A stretch of 48,619 nucleotides of DNA, taken from CAYMRB01 sp964392615. Its GTDB lineage: Bacteria > Planctomycetota > UBA8108. A program made the translations under genes and the position numbers. The notes under the pieces were generated by a model. The model saw only the letters and a list, made by a program, of their open reading frames with translations, was not told the origin of the DNA and made no database searches. Below are positions 6,904 through 16,564 of this stretch, piece by piece. Position 1 is the first letter of the stretch, and each line of letters starts with the position of its first letter. The DNA is taken from assembly GCA_964392615.1 (NCBI GenBank), contig CAYMRB010000012.1:1-48619 (forward strand), read 5' to 3'.

Positions 6904-9900
6904 CTACTCGACGTCGATCCGCATCTCGTGGATCGACCAGTACAGCCCGTCCGTTCGTCCCGTCTGCACGATCTTCACGAATCGACCGCGCATTGGCTTC
7001 GGGAAGTTCAGCCGCGTGACGGGTCGCTGCGGCTTGCTCGTCAACACGGGCTTGCCCCAGCTCTGACCGTCGGCGGAGACAAAGACCTCGCAACCGCGCG
7101 GGTAGTCGCCCGGCGAATTGCGCGAGTCCAGGATGATCTTGACGATCGTCTGCTCCAGACCGAGATCGACCATGAACCACATGCCGGGGCGCATCGGCGT
7201 GCCGGTCGTCCAGCGGCTGCCTTGGTTGCCGTCGAACGCGTTCTTCGTCTCGTTGCCGCCATGTGACGCCGTCGCGATCAGCCCGCTCGCGAGCATGATC
7301 CCCTTGATCTTCGCCGCCGACGCCTTCGCCGTCGCACCGAGCTCCGCATCCGTCGCCATGGACTCGGCGAGGTCGAGAGCCTCCTTGCACGGGAAGTCGG
7401 CCAGCTTGGCGAGAATCTGCCGCTTCTGCTCGACGCTCGGCGCGATGTCGATCGCCTCGGCCAGCATGCTCACCGTCGCGGGCGACGGTCGCTGCGCGGG
7501 AAGCGATAGCAACCGCGTGTAGCCCTTGATCGCCGCAGCTTGCCGCGCCGGATGCTCGCCGTCCTTCGCCAATCGCAGCAGGTCGGGCAATGGGGCCGGA
7601 TCTCGCCACGCGACGAGCGCGTTGACTGCCGCCATGGCGACCGCGTCGTCCTTCGCGCCGAGTCGCGCTTGCGCCGCGACGAGGGCGTCGTCCGTGCTCA
7701 GAATCGGCAAGACGCCGAGTAGTGCCGGCTGGTGGGAAGTGTCGGCGCGCTGTAACGCCGCGACGACGACCCCCGCCGTCGCCGACTTGTCGTCGAGGCG
7801 ACCCGCTGCGTCACGAATCGCTCGTTCGAGCCGCGCGCGCTCTCCGGCGTCGTCGCTCTCGAGGTACATCGCCGTGACCGCGTCGAGCTTGTCGATCCCG
7901 ACGAGGACCCCGAGGGCGTCGTACGCTGCCTCGCGCACGGTCTTCTCGCTGTCCTTCGCCGCGAGGAGGATCGCCGGCACCGACTCGGCATCGTGACGAG
8001 TCACGAGAGCCTGGATCGCCTTCACGCGAATTCCAGGGCGCCGATGACGGACGAGCCGCGTGATCGCCGGCGTCGTTCCCTCGCCGCGCACCGCAGTGAG
8101 GCTGCCGAACGCTGCCGTCCCCTCGTCGCCGTCGAGAAGCGAACGCATGGCGAGCAGCCCGACGCACTCGTCACCGCCGAGCGTACCGAGCGCTTCGAGG
8201 GCCGCGACGCGAACCGCGGCATCGTCGTGACTTGCCGCCGCGAGGACAGCGGGGTACGCCGTCTTGTCCCGCCGCTCGATCAACGCGCCGATCAGTCGGA
8301 TCTGAGTCGGCGGTGCGAGCGACGCGAGCCGATCGGCTGCTGCCTTCGTCACGTCGCTGCCCGAAACGCTGCCGAGCAGCCCGACAGCGCCGTCGCGCAG
8401 AGCGGGCTCATCGCTATCGAGAAGCTCGACGACCGCGCCGACCGCCGTGCCTCTCTCCATGAGCAGAACACCTCGGTACGCGGCGAGGCGCACGACCGGC
8501 CCGCTGTCCCCCGAGTCCGCCACGACACGGTAGATCGCGCGCACCTTCTCGGCGTCGCTGCCCGCCGCACGCAGGCTGTCCGCGCAGGCGAGGAGCGCAT
8601 TGCTCCTGGCACGAGGTAGACTCGGCGCGACGACCTTCGCGTTCGTGAGAGCCGCAGCCGCCTCCGCTCCGCCGACGCGCCCGAGCGCCTTCACGGCAGC
8701 GAGTGCCGTCGCTGTGTGCTTGTGCGTCAGATACGCGGCGAGATCGCGAACGATCGACGGATCTCCGCGCAGACCGAGCGAACCGATGATGCCGATGCGG
8801 AGATCGCCGTGGGTGCGCCCGAGCGCGTCACGAAGCGCCGCGGTGGCTTCCGGGACCGGCAGGTGCTGCAGCGTCAGCCGTGCGAAGTGCGACAGCTTCA
8901 GGTCGGTCAGAAACCGCGCGACCCCGGGAACCGATCGCGCCGATCCGATACGCCGCAGCATTCGAAACGCGAACTGCTTGCCCGCGTACGTCGAATCCGA
9001 CGCGGCGAGGACCTCGAGGAGCTTCGCCTCGGCATTGCGGAGATACGCGTCGGACGCGCCCACCAACGATGCCTCGATGGCCGCCAGCGCCTTGCGGCTC
9101 TTCCCGAAGTCGTAGCTCCCGACCGCCGCGAAGTTCGCCGGCGATCGCCAGACCGACACGCGATCGGCCGTCGGGAAGTCGTCGGGAACCTGCGTCAGCG
9201 TGACCTTCCCGGTCGCGGCCCACTCGGTGCCGCGCTGCAGCGTGAACGCAAAGCCGACGCAGCGCATCGACCGATCGTCGTGGCCGAGCATCGTATGGAA
9301 GACGCGGCCCTTGCCGAAGGCGACCGTGAGCAGCTGCGGCTCGTCGCGCCCCGTGCCGCCGGTCTTCGGCGCCGAGAAAGCGGTCGCGAGGATCTTCATG
9401 TTCTTCGCCGGGCCGCGCATCTTCGCGTAGAGCTCGTCCGGCGCGTGCAACCAGCGCTCCGGCAAGCCCGCCATGATGGGATGCGCCGGATCGCGGCTGC
9501 GCATCTGGAACGCGTGGTAGGCGCCGTGCGTCCCGCCGCCGCCGGGCGACTCGTCGACGACGAGCTCATCGCCCTTGAAGTACACCATCGGACCGGACTT
9601 CTCGTTGCGGCCGCCCCAGCCGCCGAGGCCGATCATCTCGTTGTACTCCTTCCAGCTGCCAAACGAGTTGTCGGCAGCGTGCACGACGACGAGGCCGCCG
9701 CCGCCGCTCACGAAGTCGACGAACGATGTGCGCGTCGCTTCGGGCCAATTGGCGCCGTTGTAGTTCGTCACGACGACGTCGTACTTCGAGAAATCCGGAC
9801 GGAATTCGGCCGGCTTGTCCGCCGTCGCAACCTCGATATCGAAGCGCCCGGCGGCACGGAGAATGTCGACGAGGACCGGCGTCGTCGCGCGCCAGTTGTG

Positions 9901-10014
9901 GTTGTTCTTCCCGTCGACGAGAAGGACCTTCACCGCAGGCGCAGCGACGGCTTGCGCCGGGGAGCAGAGGAGCGCGACGGCAAGCATCGCGCCGAGAGCG
10001 GAACAGCGTGTCAT
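6904..10014 (-). CDS. Secreted ThuA-like / HEAT-repeat / discoidin (F5/8 type C) protein
   Basis: Protein of 1036 residues with a signal peptide (cleavage near AVAA, 22-25). AAAGGAA about 8 bases upstream supports the ATG at 10014. Residues about 27-290 form a ThuA (trehalose-utilisation-type, glutamine-amidotransferase-like) domain: VKVLLVDGKNNHNW, GGGGLVVVHAADNSF and the late GKGRVFHTMLGHDDRSM match the conserved core. Residues about 310-880 are alpha-helical HEAT-like repeats rich in Ala and Leu. The last ~140 residues resemble a discoidin/F5-8C carbohydrate-binding domain (NAFDGNQGSRWTTG, MWFMVDLG, RGCEVFVSADG). It lies 34 bases downstream of a Gfo/Idh/MocA gene, so a role in export-side sugar modification or breakdown is likely. 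ThuA enzymatic activity is poorly defined. Confidence 0.88.
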   Translation of the reverse strand: MTRCSALGAMLAVALLCSPAQAVAAPAVKVLLVDGKNNHNWRATTPVLVDILRAAGRFDIEVATADKPAEFRPDFSKYDVVVTNYNGANWPEATRTSFVDFVSGGGGLVVVHAADNSFGSWKEYNEMIGLGGWGGRNEKSGPMVYFKGDELVVDESPGGGGTHGAYHAFQMRSRDPAHPIMAGLPERWLHAPDELYAKMRGPAKNMKILATAFSAPKTGGTGRDEPQLLTVAFGKGRVFHTMLGHDDRSMRCVGFAFTLQRGTEWAATGKVTLTQVPDDFPTADRVSVWRSPANFAAVGSYDFGKSRKALAAIEASLVGASDAYLRNAEAKLLEVLAASDSTYAGKQFAFRMLRRIGSARSVPGVARFLTDLKLSHFARLTLQHLPVPEATAALRDALGRTHGDLRIGIIGSLGLRGDPSIVRDLAAYLTHKHTATALAAVKALGRVGGAEAAAALTNAKVVAPSLPRARSNALLACADSLRAAGSDAEKVRAIYRVVADSGDSGPVVRLAAYRGVLLMERGTAVGAVVELLDSDEPALRDGAVGLLGSVSGSDVTKAAADRLASLAPPTQIRLIGALIERRDKTAYPAVLAAASHDDAAVRVAALEALGTLGGDECVGLLAMRSLLDGDEGTAAFGSLTAVRGEGTTPAITRLVRHRRPGIRVKAIQALVTRHDAESVPAILLAAKDSEKTVREAAYDALGVLVGIDKLDAVTAMYLESDDAGERARLERAIRDAAGRLDDKSATAGVVVAALQRADTSHQPALLGVLPILSTDDALVAAQARLGAKDDAVAMAAVNALVAWRDPAPLPDLLRLAKDGEHPARQAAAIKGYTRLLSLPAQRPSPATVSMLAEAIDIAPSVEQKRQILAKLADFPCKEALDLAESMATDAELGATAKASAAKIKGIMLASGLIATASHGGNETKNAFDGNQGSRWTTGTPMRPGMWFMVDLGLEQTIVKIILDSRNSPGDYPRGCEVFVSADGQSWGKPVLTSKPQRPVTRLNFPKPMRGRFVKIVQTGRTDGLYWSIHEMRIDVE

Positions 10015-10048
10015 CGGGAGATTCCTTTCTGGGACTTCGCAGCGGTGA

Positions 10049-11332
10049 TCAGAGGGTCCACGGTTCGCGGTACGAGCGCCCGAGGAGGGCGCTGGCGCCG
10101 GGATCGCCGCTGATCTCTTCGGTGTCCGGATTCCAACGAATCCGCCGTCCGGTCAGCATCGCGATCTCGCCGAGAAGCCCGACGCTGATCGAGCGGTGTC
10201 CGACCTCGGCCGGTGCGATCGTCTCCTTGCGCGACCTCATGCAGTCGAGGAAGTTCTGCTTGTGGTCGCGGCTCTCGTAGAGCTTGACCTCGTCGGGCCC
10301 GATGACCTCGTCGAGGATGCTGCGAGGCTCGGCGTTGAGTCCGCCGCGGTTGACGTGGACCCAGCCGTCTTCGCCGTACCACTTCGCGCCCTGCGTGTTC
10401 TGGCGATTGTCCGCTACGACCATCTCGAGACCGTCCGCGTACTTGCAGGTGAAGCGATAGCTGTACGGCACGTTGTAGAGGCCGTCGTCGGGGTACTTGC
10501 CGCGGCCCTCGATCTCGACGGGACCGGTGCGCTGCCTGCCGAGCCCCCATTGCGCGATGTCGATGTGGTGTCCGGCCCAGTCGGTGAGCTGACCGCCGGA
10601 GTAGTCCATGATCCAACGCCAGTGCCAGTGCACGCCGCTGCCGCCGAAGTCGCAGTACGGACGCCACGGCGCCGGCCCGAGCCACCAGTTCCAGTCGAGG
10701 TTGTCCGGCACGGGAATCGGCGGCTTGCGGTCCTGACGGCCACCGTACGGCAGGCCGACCTCGACGCGCTGGATCTTGCCGATGCGGCCGTTGCGGACGA
10801 GCTCGCACGCGCGTCGAAACTTCCAATCGGATCGCTGCTGGCTACCGGTCTGCCAAACGCGGCCGTAACGGTGGACCGCGTCGCACATGGCGCGTCCCTC
10901 GCGAATCGAGCGCGCGAACGGCTTCTGCCCGTGGATGTCGAGCCCCGCCTCCGCCGCGGCGATGGCCGGCAACGCGTGCCAGTGGTCCGGCAACGCGGTC
11001 ATGACGGCGTCGAGATCGCCCCGACCGATCAGCTCGCGGAAGTCGAGATACTCCCCGCAGTCGCTATTGCCGTAGCGACCGTCGACCATGCGCTTCGCCG
11101 CCTCGCGATGGTTGCGATCGACGTCGCACACGGCAACGACCTGCACCTCGCCCTTGCCGAGGAACGCGCCGAGGTCGCCGCGCCCCATCGAACCGACACC
11201 GATCGCACCCATGACGATGCGGTTGCTCGGCGCGACCGCACTGCGTCCCAGAACGCTCGACGGCACGATGGTCGGGAAACTCAGCGCCGCACCGGCGAGC
11301 GCCGTGCGGGACAGGAAGCCCCGCCGGGTCAT
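10049..11332 (-). CDS. TAT-exported Gfo/Idh/MocA-family oxidoreductase
   Basis: Protein of 427 residues starting at the ATG at 11332. The frame extends further upstream, but a TAT signal begins here (TRRGFLSRTALAGAALSF). The Rossmann start is VMGAIGVGSMGRGDLGAFL, followed by VVAVCDVDRNHR. The family EKP motif is replaced by QKP (DIHGQKPFARSIREG). The C-terminal part holds the family alpha/beta domain, including SGVHWHWRWIMDYSGGQLTDWAGHHIDIAQW. Such proteins use NAD(P)(H) on sugars or their derivatives; TAT export implies folding with cofactor before transport. It is the first gene of a pair with the ThuA protein. The Gln for Glu change in EKP recurs in exported members but may affect chemistry. 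Confidence 0.9.
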   Translation of the reverse strand: MTRRGFLSRTALAGAALSFPTIVPSSVLGRSAVAPSNRIVMGAIGVGSMGRGDLGAFLGKGEVQVVAVCDVDRNHREAAKRMVDGRYGNSDCGEYLDFRELIGRGDLDAVMTALPDHWHALPAIAAAEAGLDIHGQKPFARSIREGRAMCDAVHRYGRVWQTGSQQRSDWKFRRACELVRNGRIGKIQRVEVGLPYGGRQDRKPPIPVPDNLDWNWWLGPAPWRPYCDFGGSGVHWHWRWIMDYSGGQLTDWAGHHIDIAQWGLGRQRTGPVEIEGRGKYPDDGLYNVPYSYRFTCKYADGLEMVVADNRQNTQGAKWYGEDGWVHVNRGGLNAEPRSILDEVIGPDEVKLYESRDHKQNFLDCMRSRKETIAPAEVGHRSISVGLLGEIAMLTGRRIRWNPDTEEISGDPGASALLGRSYREPWTL

Positions 11333-11540
11333 CTTCCGTTTCTCTTGCACTTTGCAGTCCTCCAAGTTCTCGCGGATCGAGAAGAAGCCCTCACGATGCA
11401 CGGATGCACGGTCGCGTTGCGAGGAGATTCCGCTCCGAGCGATTGCGCCCTCTCCGTCTTGGCAGGGCCCCCGCGACTCCAGTAACATCGCCCTCCCGTT
11501 GCTTTCCCCCACCCACAGCACTCGCCACTCAGGTCTTGTC
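11333..11540. other. Divergent intergenic region (Gfo/Idh vs DUF1080 gene)
   Basis: 208 bases holding the promoters for both directions. No hairpin, operator-like palindrome or convincing -35/-10 pair was recognised. Confidence 0.5.
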
Positions 11541-14500
11541 GTGAACCGATCGGCTGCAGTCTCGATACTCGTCTGTGTCTTGCTCTCGTCGACTTCGCTG
11601 CATGCCGATCCCGCTGCCGCGAAGCCGCGCGAGTTCGCCTCGCTCTTCGACGGCCGTACGCTCGACGGCTGGGAGGGCGACCGCAATCTGTGGCGCGTCG
11701 AGCGCGGCGCGATCGTCGGCGAGATCACCGGCTCGCTCGATCACAACGAGTTCCTGATCCACCGACTTCCCGTACGCGACTTCCGCTTCTTCGTCGAGGT
11801 GTTCCTCGAAACGGCGGACAACAACAGCGGTATCCAGTTCCGCTCGCGGCGGATCGAGGACGGAGACCACACGAGCGTCGCCGGCTACCAGGCCGACATC
11901 GGCGGGCCGGGCGGCATGTATTGGGGACGCCTCTACCACGAGCACGGACGCGGCTGGCTGTCCGAGAAGTCCGCCGCGAACCGCGTCGCGCGTGGCGTCT
12001 GGAACTCGTACGAGATCCTCGCCGTCGGCAGTCGCCTGCGCACGGCGGTCAATGGGCAGGTGTGCGTCGACATGGACGACCCCGCCGGAGAGCGCGAGGG
12101 CGTGTTCGCGCTCCAGCTGCACGCCGGCGGCCCCATGCGGGCGCGCTTCCGCAACCTGCGCCTCGAGCTCGATCCGAAGTTCGAGCTGCGCTCGATTCCG
12201 CGCCGCGAGTGGGACAACCCCTACAATCCGAAGCCGCGCGCGACGATGACGCCGCAGCAATCGCTCGAGTCGATGAGCGTGCCGGACGGATTCCGGGTCG
12301 ACCTGATCGCGGCCGAACCGGACGTGCGTCAGCCGATCGCGATGACGTTCGACGATCGCGGCCGCCTGTGGGTCGTCGAAGGCCACAGCTACCCGCAGAA
12401 GCGCCCGGAAGGCAAGGGCGTCGACAATATCCTGATCTTCGCGGACACCGACGGCGACGGCACGTACGACAGCCGCAAGGTGTTCGCGCGCGGGCTCAAC
12501 TTCGTCACCGGAATGGAGGTGGGCTTCGGCGGCGTGTGGCTCGGCGCAGCGCCGGAGCTGCTGTTCATCCCCGATCGCGACGGCGACGACCGGCCGGACG
12601 GCCCCCCCCAGGTGCTGCTCGACGGTTGGGGGCTGCAGGACACGCACGAGACGCTCAACAGCTTCAACTGGGGCCCGGACGGTTGGCTCTACGGCTGCCA
12701 TGGCGTGTTCGTCGAGTCGGCGGTCGGCAAGCCCGGCACGCCCGCAAACGAGCGCACGCGCATCACCGCGTGCATCTGGCGGTACCACCCGCTGCGCCAC
12801 GAGTTCGAGGTCTTCGCGCACGGCGGCAGCAATCAATGGGGTGTCGACTTCGACGATCGCGGCCAGGCGTTCATGACGACCTGCCGCAGCCGCAACGGCG
12901 GCGGCCCCGTCACGCACGTCGTGCATGGCGGCTACTACTGGCGCCAAGGCGGCACGCACTACTACCCGTACGTCTACTCGCCGATGCTGGCGGCGACGGA
13001 CCACGGCCACGGCCTCGGCGGAGCGGGCGGCAACCGCCACGTGTTCGGCGGACACACGCACTGCTCTGCGGCTGTCTATCTCGGCGACGATTGGCCCGAC
13101 GAGTACCGTGGGCGACTGTACACGCACAACGTGCTCGGCAAGGTCCTGAACCAGGAGCTGCTGCAGCGACACGGCTCGGGTTACCTCGTGCGGCACGCGA
13201 ACGAGGACGTCCTCGAGGTCGGCGACCTCCTCTTTCTCGGCACGACGCTGCGCTACGGCCCCGACGGCGCGATGGTGTTCGCCGACTGGTACGACGTGCG
13301 ATCGTGCCACTACCGCGAGATCGAGGCATGGGATCGCACCAACGGTCGTCTCTACCGCATGTCGTGGGGTGCGCCGAACACGGTCGATCCGGCGGCGATC
13401 GATCTGCCGAAGCGAAGCGATCTCGAGCTCGCGCGGCTCCAGACGCACCGCAACGACTGGTACGTTCGCGCCGCACGCCGGGTATTGCAGTACCGGGCCG
13501 CGCAGGGTGCGATCGACTCCGCTGCGAGGTCGGAGCTCAGGATGCAGCTGAATCACGCCGATCAGCCGCGCCGCGTTCGCCTGCGGGCACTGTGGGCGCT
13601 TCACGCCATCGGCGAGCTCGACGTGCGGCTCGCTCTCAGCCTCCTGCGAAGCTCCGAAGAGGATCTCCGCGCGTGGACGATCCAGCTCGTCTGCGAGCGC
13701 GTCGGCGGCGCGTCGGAGCTCCTCGAGCAGTTCGCGGTACTCGCGGCCAGCGACCCGTCTCCCGTCGTTCGCCTCTACCTTGCTTCGGCGCTGCAGCGCC
13801 TGACTCTGGAAGAGCGTTGGCCCCTTGTCGAGCGCTTGACGGCGCACGCGGAGGACGCCGGCGATCAGAACCTGCCGCAGATGCTCTGGTTCGGCATGGA
13901 GCCGCTCGTCATGACCGACCTGCGACGCGCGTTGAAGCTCGCCGTGGAGTCGCGTCGACCGGCGCTCGCGCGATGGATCTACCGCCGAGCGGCGTCGGAA
14001 CCGCGCGGGCTCGACGCCATCGTCACGCTTCTCGTCCACACAACGAACGCCGAGTTGAAGTCGATGCTCGTCGAGGCGATGAGCCTGGCGCTCCGAGGGC
14101 GCCGGACCGTACCGAGGCCGACAGGGTGGCAGCGCATCGCAGCCGAGCTGCTCGCGAGCTCCGACGTCGTGCTTCGGCACCGAGCCGAAACGCTGGCGAC
14201 ACAGTTCGGGGAGCGCGCCCTCCTGTCGTCGAAGCGAACGACTCTCGCCGACCGCGCGGCCACCATCGGCGAACGGCGACACGCCTTCGACCTCATCGAA
14301 CTGGCTCGCGATACCGGCGCGATCACCGTCGTGCAGGGCTTGCTCGACGATGCCGCGTTCCGCGCGCGAGCGATCCGCGCCCTCGCCGCGTTCGATGATC
14401 GCAGCACGCCCGAACTTCTGATCGCGGGCTACAGCAGCTTCAACGTCGACGAGAAGAAGAACGCCGTCGCAACCCTCGTGTCACGCCCCGCGTCGGCGCT

Positions 14501-15104
14501 CGCGTTTCTCGACGCGATCGCGGCAGAGCGAATCCCCCGAGACGCGCTGACGCCGTTCTGGGCGCGACAGATCGCACGATACAAGGAGCCGCAGATCGCG
14601 GCAAAGCTCGCAACGATCTGGGGGCGGCACCGCGGCGCGAACGCCGAGAAGAAGGCGCTCATCGCGAAGTACCGCAAGATCTACCAGCGCTCGGCGGAAT
14701 GGATGTTCAGCGGGGTGAAGGGGCGCGAAGCGTACCGCAAGATCTGCTCGCCGTGTCACACGCTGCACGGTGAAGGCGTCGAGATCGGCCCCGACCTGAC
14801 GGGATCGAACCGCCGTGACCTCGACTACCTGCTCGAGAACGTCATCGATCCGAGCAGCATGATCGGCAAGGACTTCCAGCTCTGGAATCTGGTCGCGGCG
14901 GATGGTCGCGTCGTGTCGGGTCTGCTCGAGACATCGACCGACAAGACCGTCACGATTCGCACGCAGGAGGCGAGCGTCACGGTACCGCGCGAGGAGATCC
15001 TCGACCTGTCGAAGTCCGCCGACTCGATGATGCCCGAAGGCCTTCTCGACGAACTCGACGATCAGCAGTTCCAAAACCTGATCAAGTACCTGCGCTCGAG
15101 TTGA
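11541..15104 (+). CDS. Secreted DUF1080 / PVC-type dehydrogenase / HEAT / haem c fusion protein
   Basis: Protein of 1187 residues starting at the GTG at 11541, which directly precedes a signal peptide (cleavage after SLHA, 22). Residues about 30-215 form a DUF1080 domain (3-keto-disaccharide hydrolase family): FASLFDGRTLDGWEGD, then NNSGIQFRSR. Residues about 230-615 are the PVC-type membrane-bound dehydrogenase/propeller (PDGFRVDLIAAEP, GRLWVVEGHSYPQ, FADTDGDGTYD). HEAT-like repeats follow to about 1040. The C-terminal 130 residues are the Pirellula/Verrucomicrobium-type haem domain with CSPCH (C1069, C1072, H1073) and ending DDQQFQNLIKYLRS. The protein may join glycoside breakdown to electron transfer in the periplasm. 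It is divergent from the Gfo/Idh-ThuA pair, suggesting one carbohydrate locus. No clear Shine-Dalgarno was seen. Confidence 0.9.
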   Translation: MNRSAAVSILVCVLLSSTSLHADPAAAKPREFASLFDGRTLDGWEGDRNLWRVERGAIVGEITGSLDHNEFLIHRLPVRDFRFFVEVFLETADNNSGIQFRSRRIEDGDHTSVAGYQADIGGPGGMYWGRLYHEHGRGWLSEKSAANRVARGVWNSYEILAVGSRLRTAVNGQVCVDMDDPAGEREGVFALQLHAGGPMRARFRNLRLELDPKFELRSIPRREWDNPYNPKPRATMTPQQSLESMSVPDGFRVDLIAAEPDVRQPIAMTFDDRGRLWVVEGHSYPQKRPEGKGVDNILIFADTDGDGTYDSRKVFARGLNFVTGMEVGFGGVWLGAAPELLFIPDRDGDDRPDGPPQVLLDGWGLQDTHETLNSFNWGPDGWLYGCHGVFVESAVGKPGTPANERTRITACIWRYHPLRHEFEVFAHGGSNQWGVDFDDRGQAFMTTCRSRNGGGPVTHVVHGGYYWRQGGTHYYPYVYSPMLAATDHGHGLGGAGGNRHVFGGHTHCSAAVYLGDDWPDEYRGRLYTHNVLGKVLNQELLQRHGSGYLVRHANEDVLEVGDLLFLGTTLRYGPDGAMVFADWYDVRSCHYREIEAWDRTNGRLYRMSWGAPNTVDPAAIDLPKRSDLELARLQTHRNDWYVRAARRVLQYRAAQGAIDSAARSELRMQLNHADQPRRVRLRALWALHAIGELDVRLALSLLRSSEEDLRAWTIQLVCERVGGASELLEQFAVLAASDPSPVVRLYLASALQRLTLEERWPLVERLTAHAEDAGDQNLPQMLWFGMEPLVMTDLRRALKLAVESRRPALARWIYRRAASEPRGLDAIVTLLVHTTNAELKSMLVEAMSLALRGRRTVPRPTGWQRIAAELLASSDVVLRHRAETLATQFGERALLSSKRTTLADRAATIGERRHAFDLIELARDTGAITVVQGLLDDAAFRARAIRALAAFDDRSTPELLIAGYSSFNVDEKKNAVATLVSRPASALAFLDAIAAERIPRDALTPFWARQIARYKEPQIAAKLATIWGRHRGANAEKKALIAKYRKIYQRSAEWMFSGVKGREAYRKICSPCHTLHGEGVEIGPDLTGSNRRDLDYLLENVIDPSSMIGKDFQLWNLVAADGRVVSGLLETSTDKTVTIRTQEASVTVPREEILDLSKSADSMMPEGLLDELDDQQFQNLIKYLRSS

Positions 15105-15128
15105 CGGACCGTTGGAGCCCCGCGAACG

Positions 15129-15824
15129 TCAGGTTTTGTAGATCAGATACAGCGCGCCGAGCAAGACCAGCACGCCGCAGATCCGCCGCGCGATCACGGT
15201 GCCGGCCGACCTCTCGTTCCAGTCCAGGTAACGCTGCACGAGGTTCGCCGAGGTCCCCGCGACGACGATGACCGCGCAGTGCCCGATCCCGAACGACAGC
15301 AGCAGGACGACGCTGTAGGCGACGCTCGCCGTCGCGACCTGGAACACGACGCCCAGAATCGGCGCCATGAACGCGAACGTGCACGGCCCGAGCGCCGCGC
15401 CGAACAGCAGGCCCAGCACGAACGCACCGAGCGGCCCGCGTCGCTCGGTTCCGCCCAGCAAGCCGGCCGTGCGCGGCACGGGGATCACGTCGAGCAGGCA
15501 GAGCCCGACGACGATGAGGACCGCCGCGACGACGTAATTGGTCCAGGTGCCGATGTCGCCCAGCATGCGGCCGGCAGCCGCCGTGATCGCGCCGACGGCA
15601 CCGATCGTCACGAGAATTCCCGCCGCGAAGAGCGTCGCGATCAGGAATGCCCGCCGGTTGCTGACGACGCCCTTCCCACTCGTGAACGCAACGACGAGAG
15701 GGATGCTCGCGAGGTGACAGGGACTCAGCACGACGCTCAGAACACCCCAGACGAACGCTGCGCCGACGGCGATCGCAGGCGTGCCCTCGACCGCTCGGGT
15801 CAGCTCGGTGAACCATTCGTCCAT
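15129..15824 (-). CDS. ccdA: CcdA/DsbD-type thiol-disulfide membrane transporter
   Basis: Protein of 231 residues with six hydrophobic segments and the two CcdA half-repeats, each with its redox cysteine: LSPCHLASIPL (C36) and LGPCTFAFMAP (C148). CcdA passes electrons from cytoplasmic thioredoxin across the membrane to extracytoplasmic thiol proteins. It is the last gene of the arsR-led operon, starting 9 bases after the anchored thioredoxin gene, which is the natural electron acceptor. The final TM segments are intact, and the length is normal for the short CcdA family. A role in cytochrome c maturation is less likely given the arsenic-type context. Confidence 0.9.
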   Translation of the reverse strand: MDEWFTELTRAVEGTPAIAVGAAFVWGVLSVVLSPCHLASIPLVVAFTSGKGVVSNRRAFLIATLFAAGILVTIGAVGAITAAAGRMLGDIGTWTNYVVAAVLIVVGLCLLDVIPVPRTAGLLGGTERRGPLGAFVLGLLFGAALGPCTFAFMAPILGVVFQVATASVAYSVVLLLSFGIGHCAVIVVAGTSANLVQRYLDWNERSAGTVIARRICGVLVLLGALYLIYKT

Positions 15825-15833
15825 GGGTCTATC

Positions 15834-16283
15834 TCAGCGAGGATCCTGCGCACTCTGCGCGTCGTCGTCCGAAATCGAGAGCTCGACGCCGAGCGTCTTC
15901 CACTGCGCCAGGATGTCCTCGCGCGACATGAATCCCTCGTGGCGAAACAGCTCGTTGCCCTTCGCGTCGTAGAAGATCTGCGTCGGGATCAATCCGATGT
16001 CGTACTTCTCGCGCGCGTCCGTGTCTTCGAAGACGTCGATGAAGACGACCTCGAGCTGTCCGGCGAAGTCCTTCGTCAGTTCGCTCAGGATCGGCGCCAT
16101 CAGCTTGCACGGAACGCAATGGTGCGCTCCGAGGTCGACGAGCCGCGGGAGGCTGGGGCCCTCGGCGTTCGTCGCGCGCGCCGCGTTCTCGTCTTGCGTT
16201 CCCGCGCGGTTCTTCACCACGATCACCGCAGCAACGGCCGCAACGACGGCAATCATGACTCCAACGCGTGCGATGTTGTTCAT
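15834..16283 (-). CDS. Membrane-anchored thioredoxin-family protein
   Basis: Protein of 149 residues. An N-terminal membrane anchor (about 5-23) leads to a thioredoxin fold with CVPC (C56, C59) and the cis-proline loop LIPTQIFYD (P100). The AGGA about 8 bases upstream supports the ATG at 16283. Facing the outside of the inner membrane, it would receive electrons from the CcdA protein encoded 9 bases downstream. The partner is probably the permease or a thiol-containing product of this operon. The active-site dipeptide VP differs from the GP of housekeeping thioredoxin. Confidence 0.88.
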   Translation of the reverse strand: MNNIARVGVMIAVVAAVAAVIVVKNRAGTQDENAARATNAEGPSLPRLVDLGAHHCVPCKLMAPILSELTKDFAGQLEVVFIDVFEDTDAREKYDIGLIPTQIFYDAKGNELFRHEGFMSREDILAQWKTLGVELSISDDDAQSAQDPR

Positions 16284-16305
16284 CGATCATCCTGCCTCGG
16301 TGGCG

Positions 16306-16551
16306 CTACTTCGCCGGGCCGAGCAGCTCCTTGATCTCGTCCTTGCTCGGCACCTTGCCGGTCACCTTGACGTCGCCGTCGACCACCAGCCCGGGCGTCA
16401 CCATGACGCCGAGCGCGGCGATGTCCGCGAGACGGCTCACCTTCTCGAGCTCGAACTCGATGCCGAGCTCCTCGGCGGCGGCGCGGGTCGTCGCCATGAG
16501 CTCGTCGCAGCGGGGGCAGCCCGTCCCGAGAACTTGGATCTTGATCGCCAT
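16306..16551 (-). CDS. Small thioredoxin/glutaredoxin-like protein (TM0996/MTH895 type)
   Basis: Protein of 81 residues with KIQVLGTGCPRCDEL (redox C12 and C15) and VMVTPGLVVDG (cis-proline loop), matching the small archaeal/bacterial redox-active disulfide protein family. A TTAGGAG about 8 bases upstream supports the ATG. It has no signal peptide, so it acts in the cytoplasm. This family is often encoded next to arsR and DUF318/ArsP permeases, as here. It may reduce the permease or its arsenical substrate; this is inferred from context. Confidence 0.88.
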   Translation of the reverse strand: MAIKIQVLGTGCPRCDELMATTRAAAEELGIEFELEKVSRLADIAALGVMVTPGLVVDGDVKVTGKVPSKDEIKELLGPAK

Positions 16552-16564
16552 GTCGATAGCACTC

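Noticed and set aside
11529..14282. Long minus-strand frame opposite the DUF1080/dehydrogenase gene
   Set aside because: No recognisable motif; a shadow produced by GC-rich third positions of the real gene.
15129..16283. Cytochrome c maturation cluster (CcdA plus thioredoxin)
   Set aside because: No CcmF, CcsB or haem lyase genes nearby; the pair is part of an arsR-led operon.
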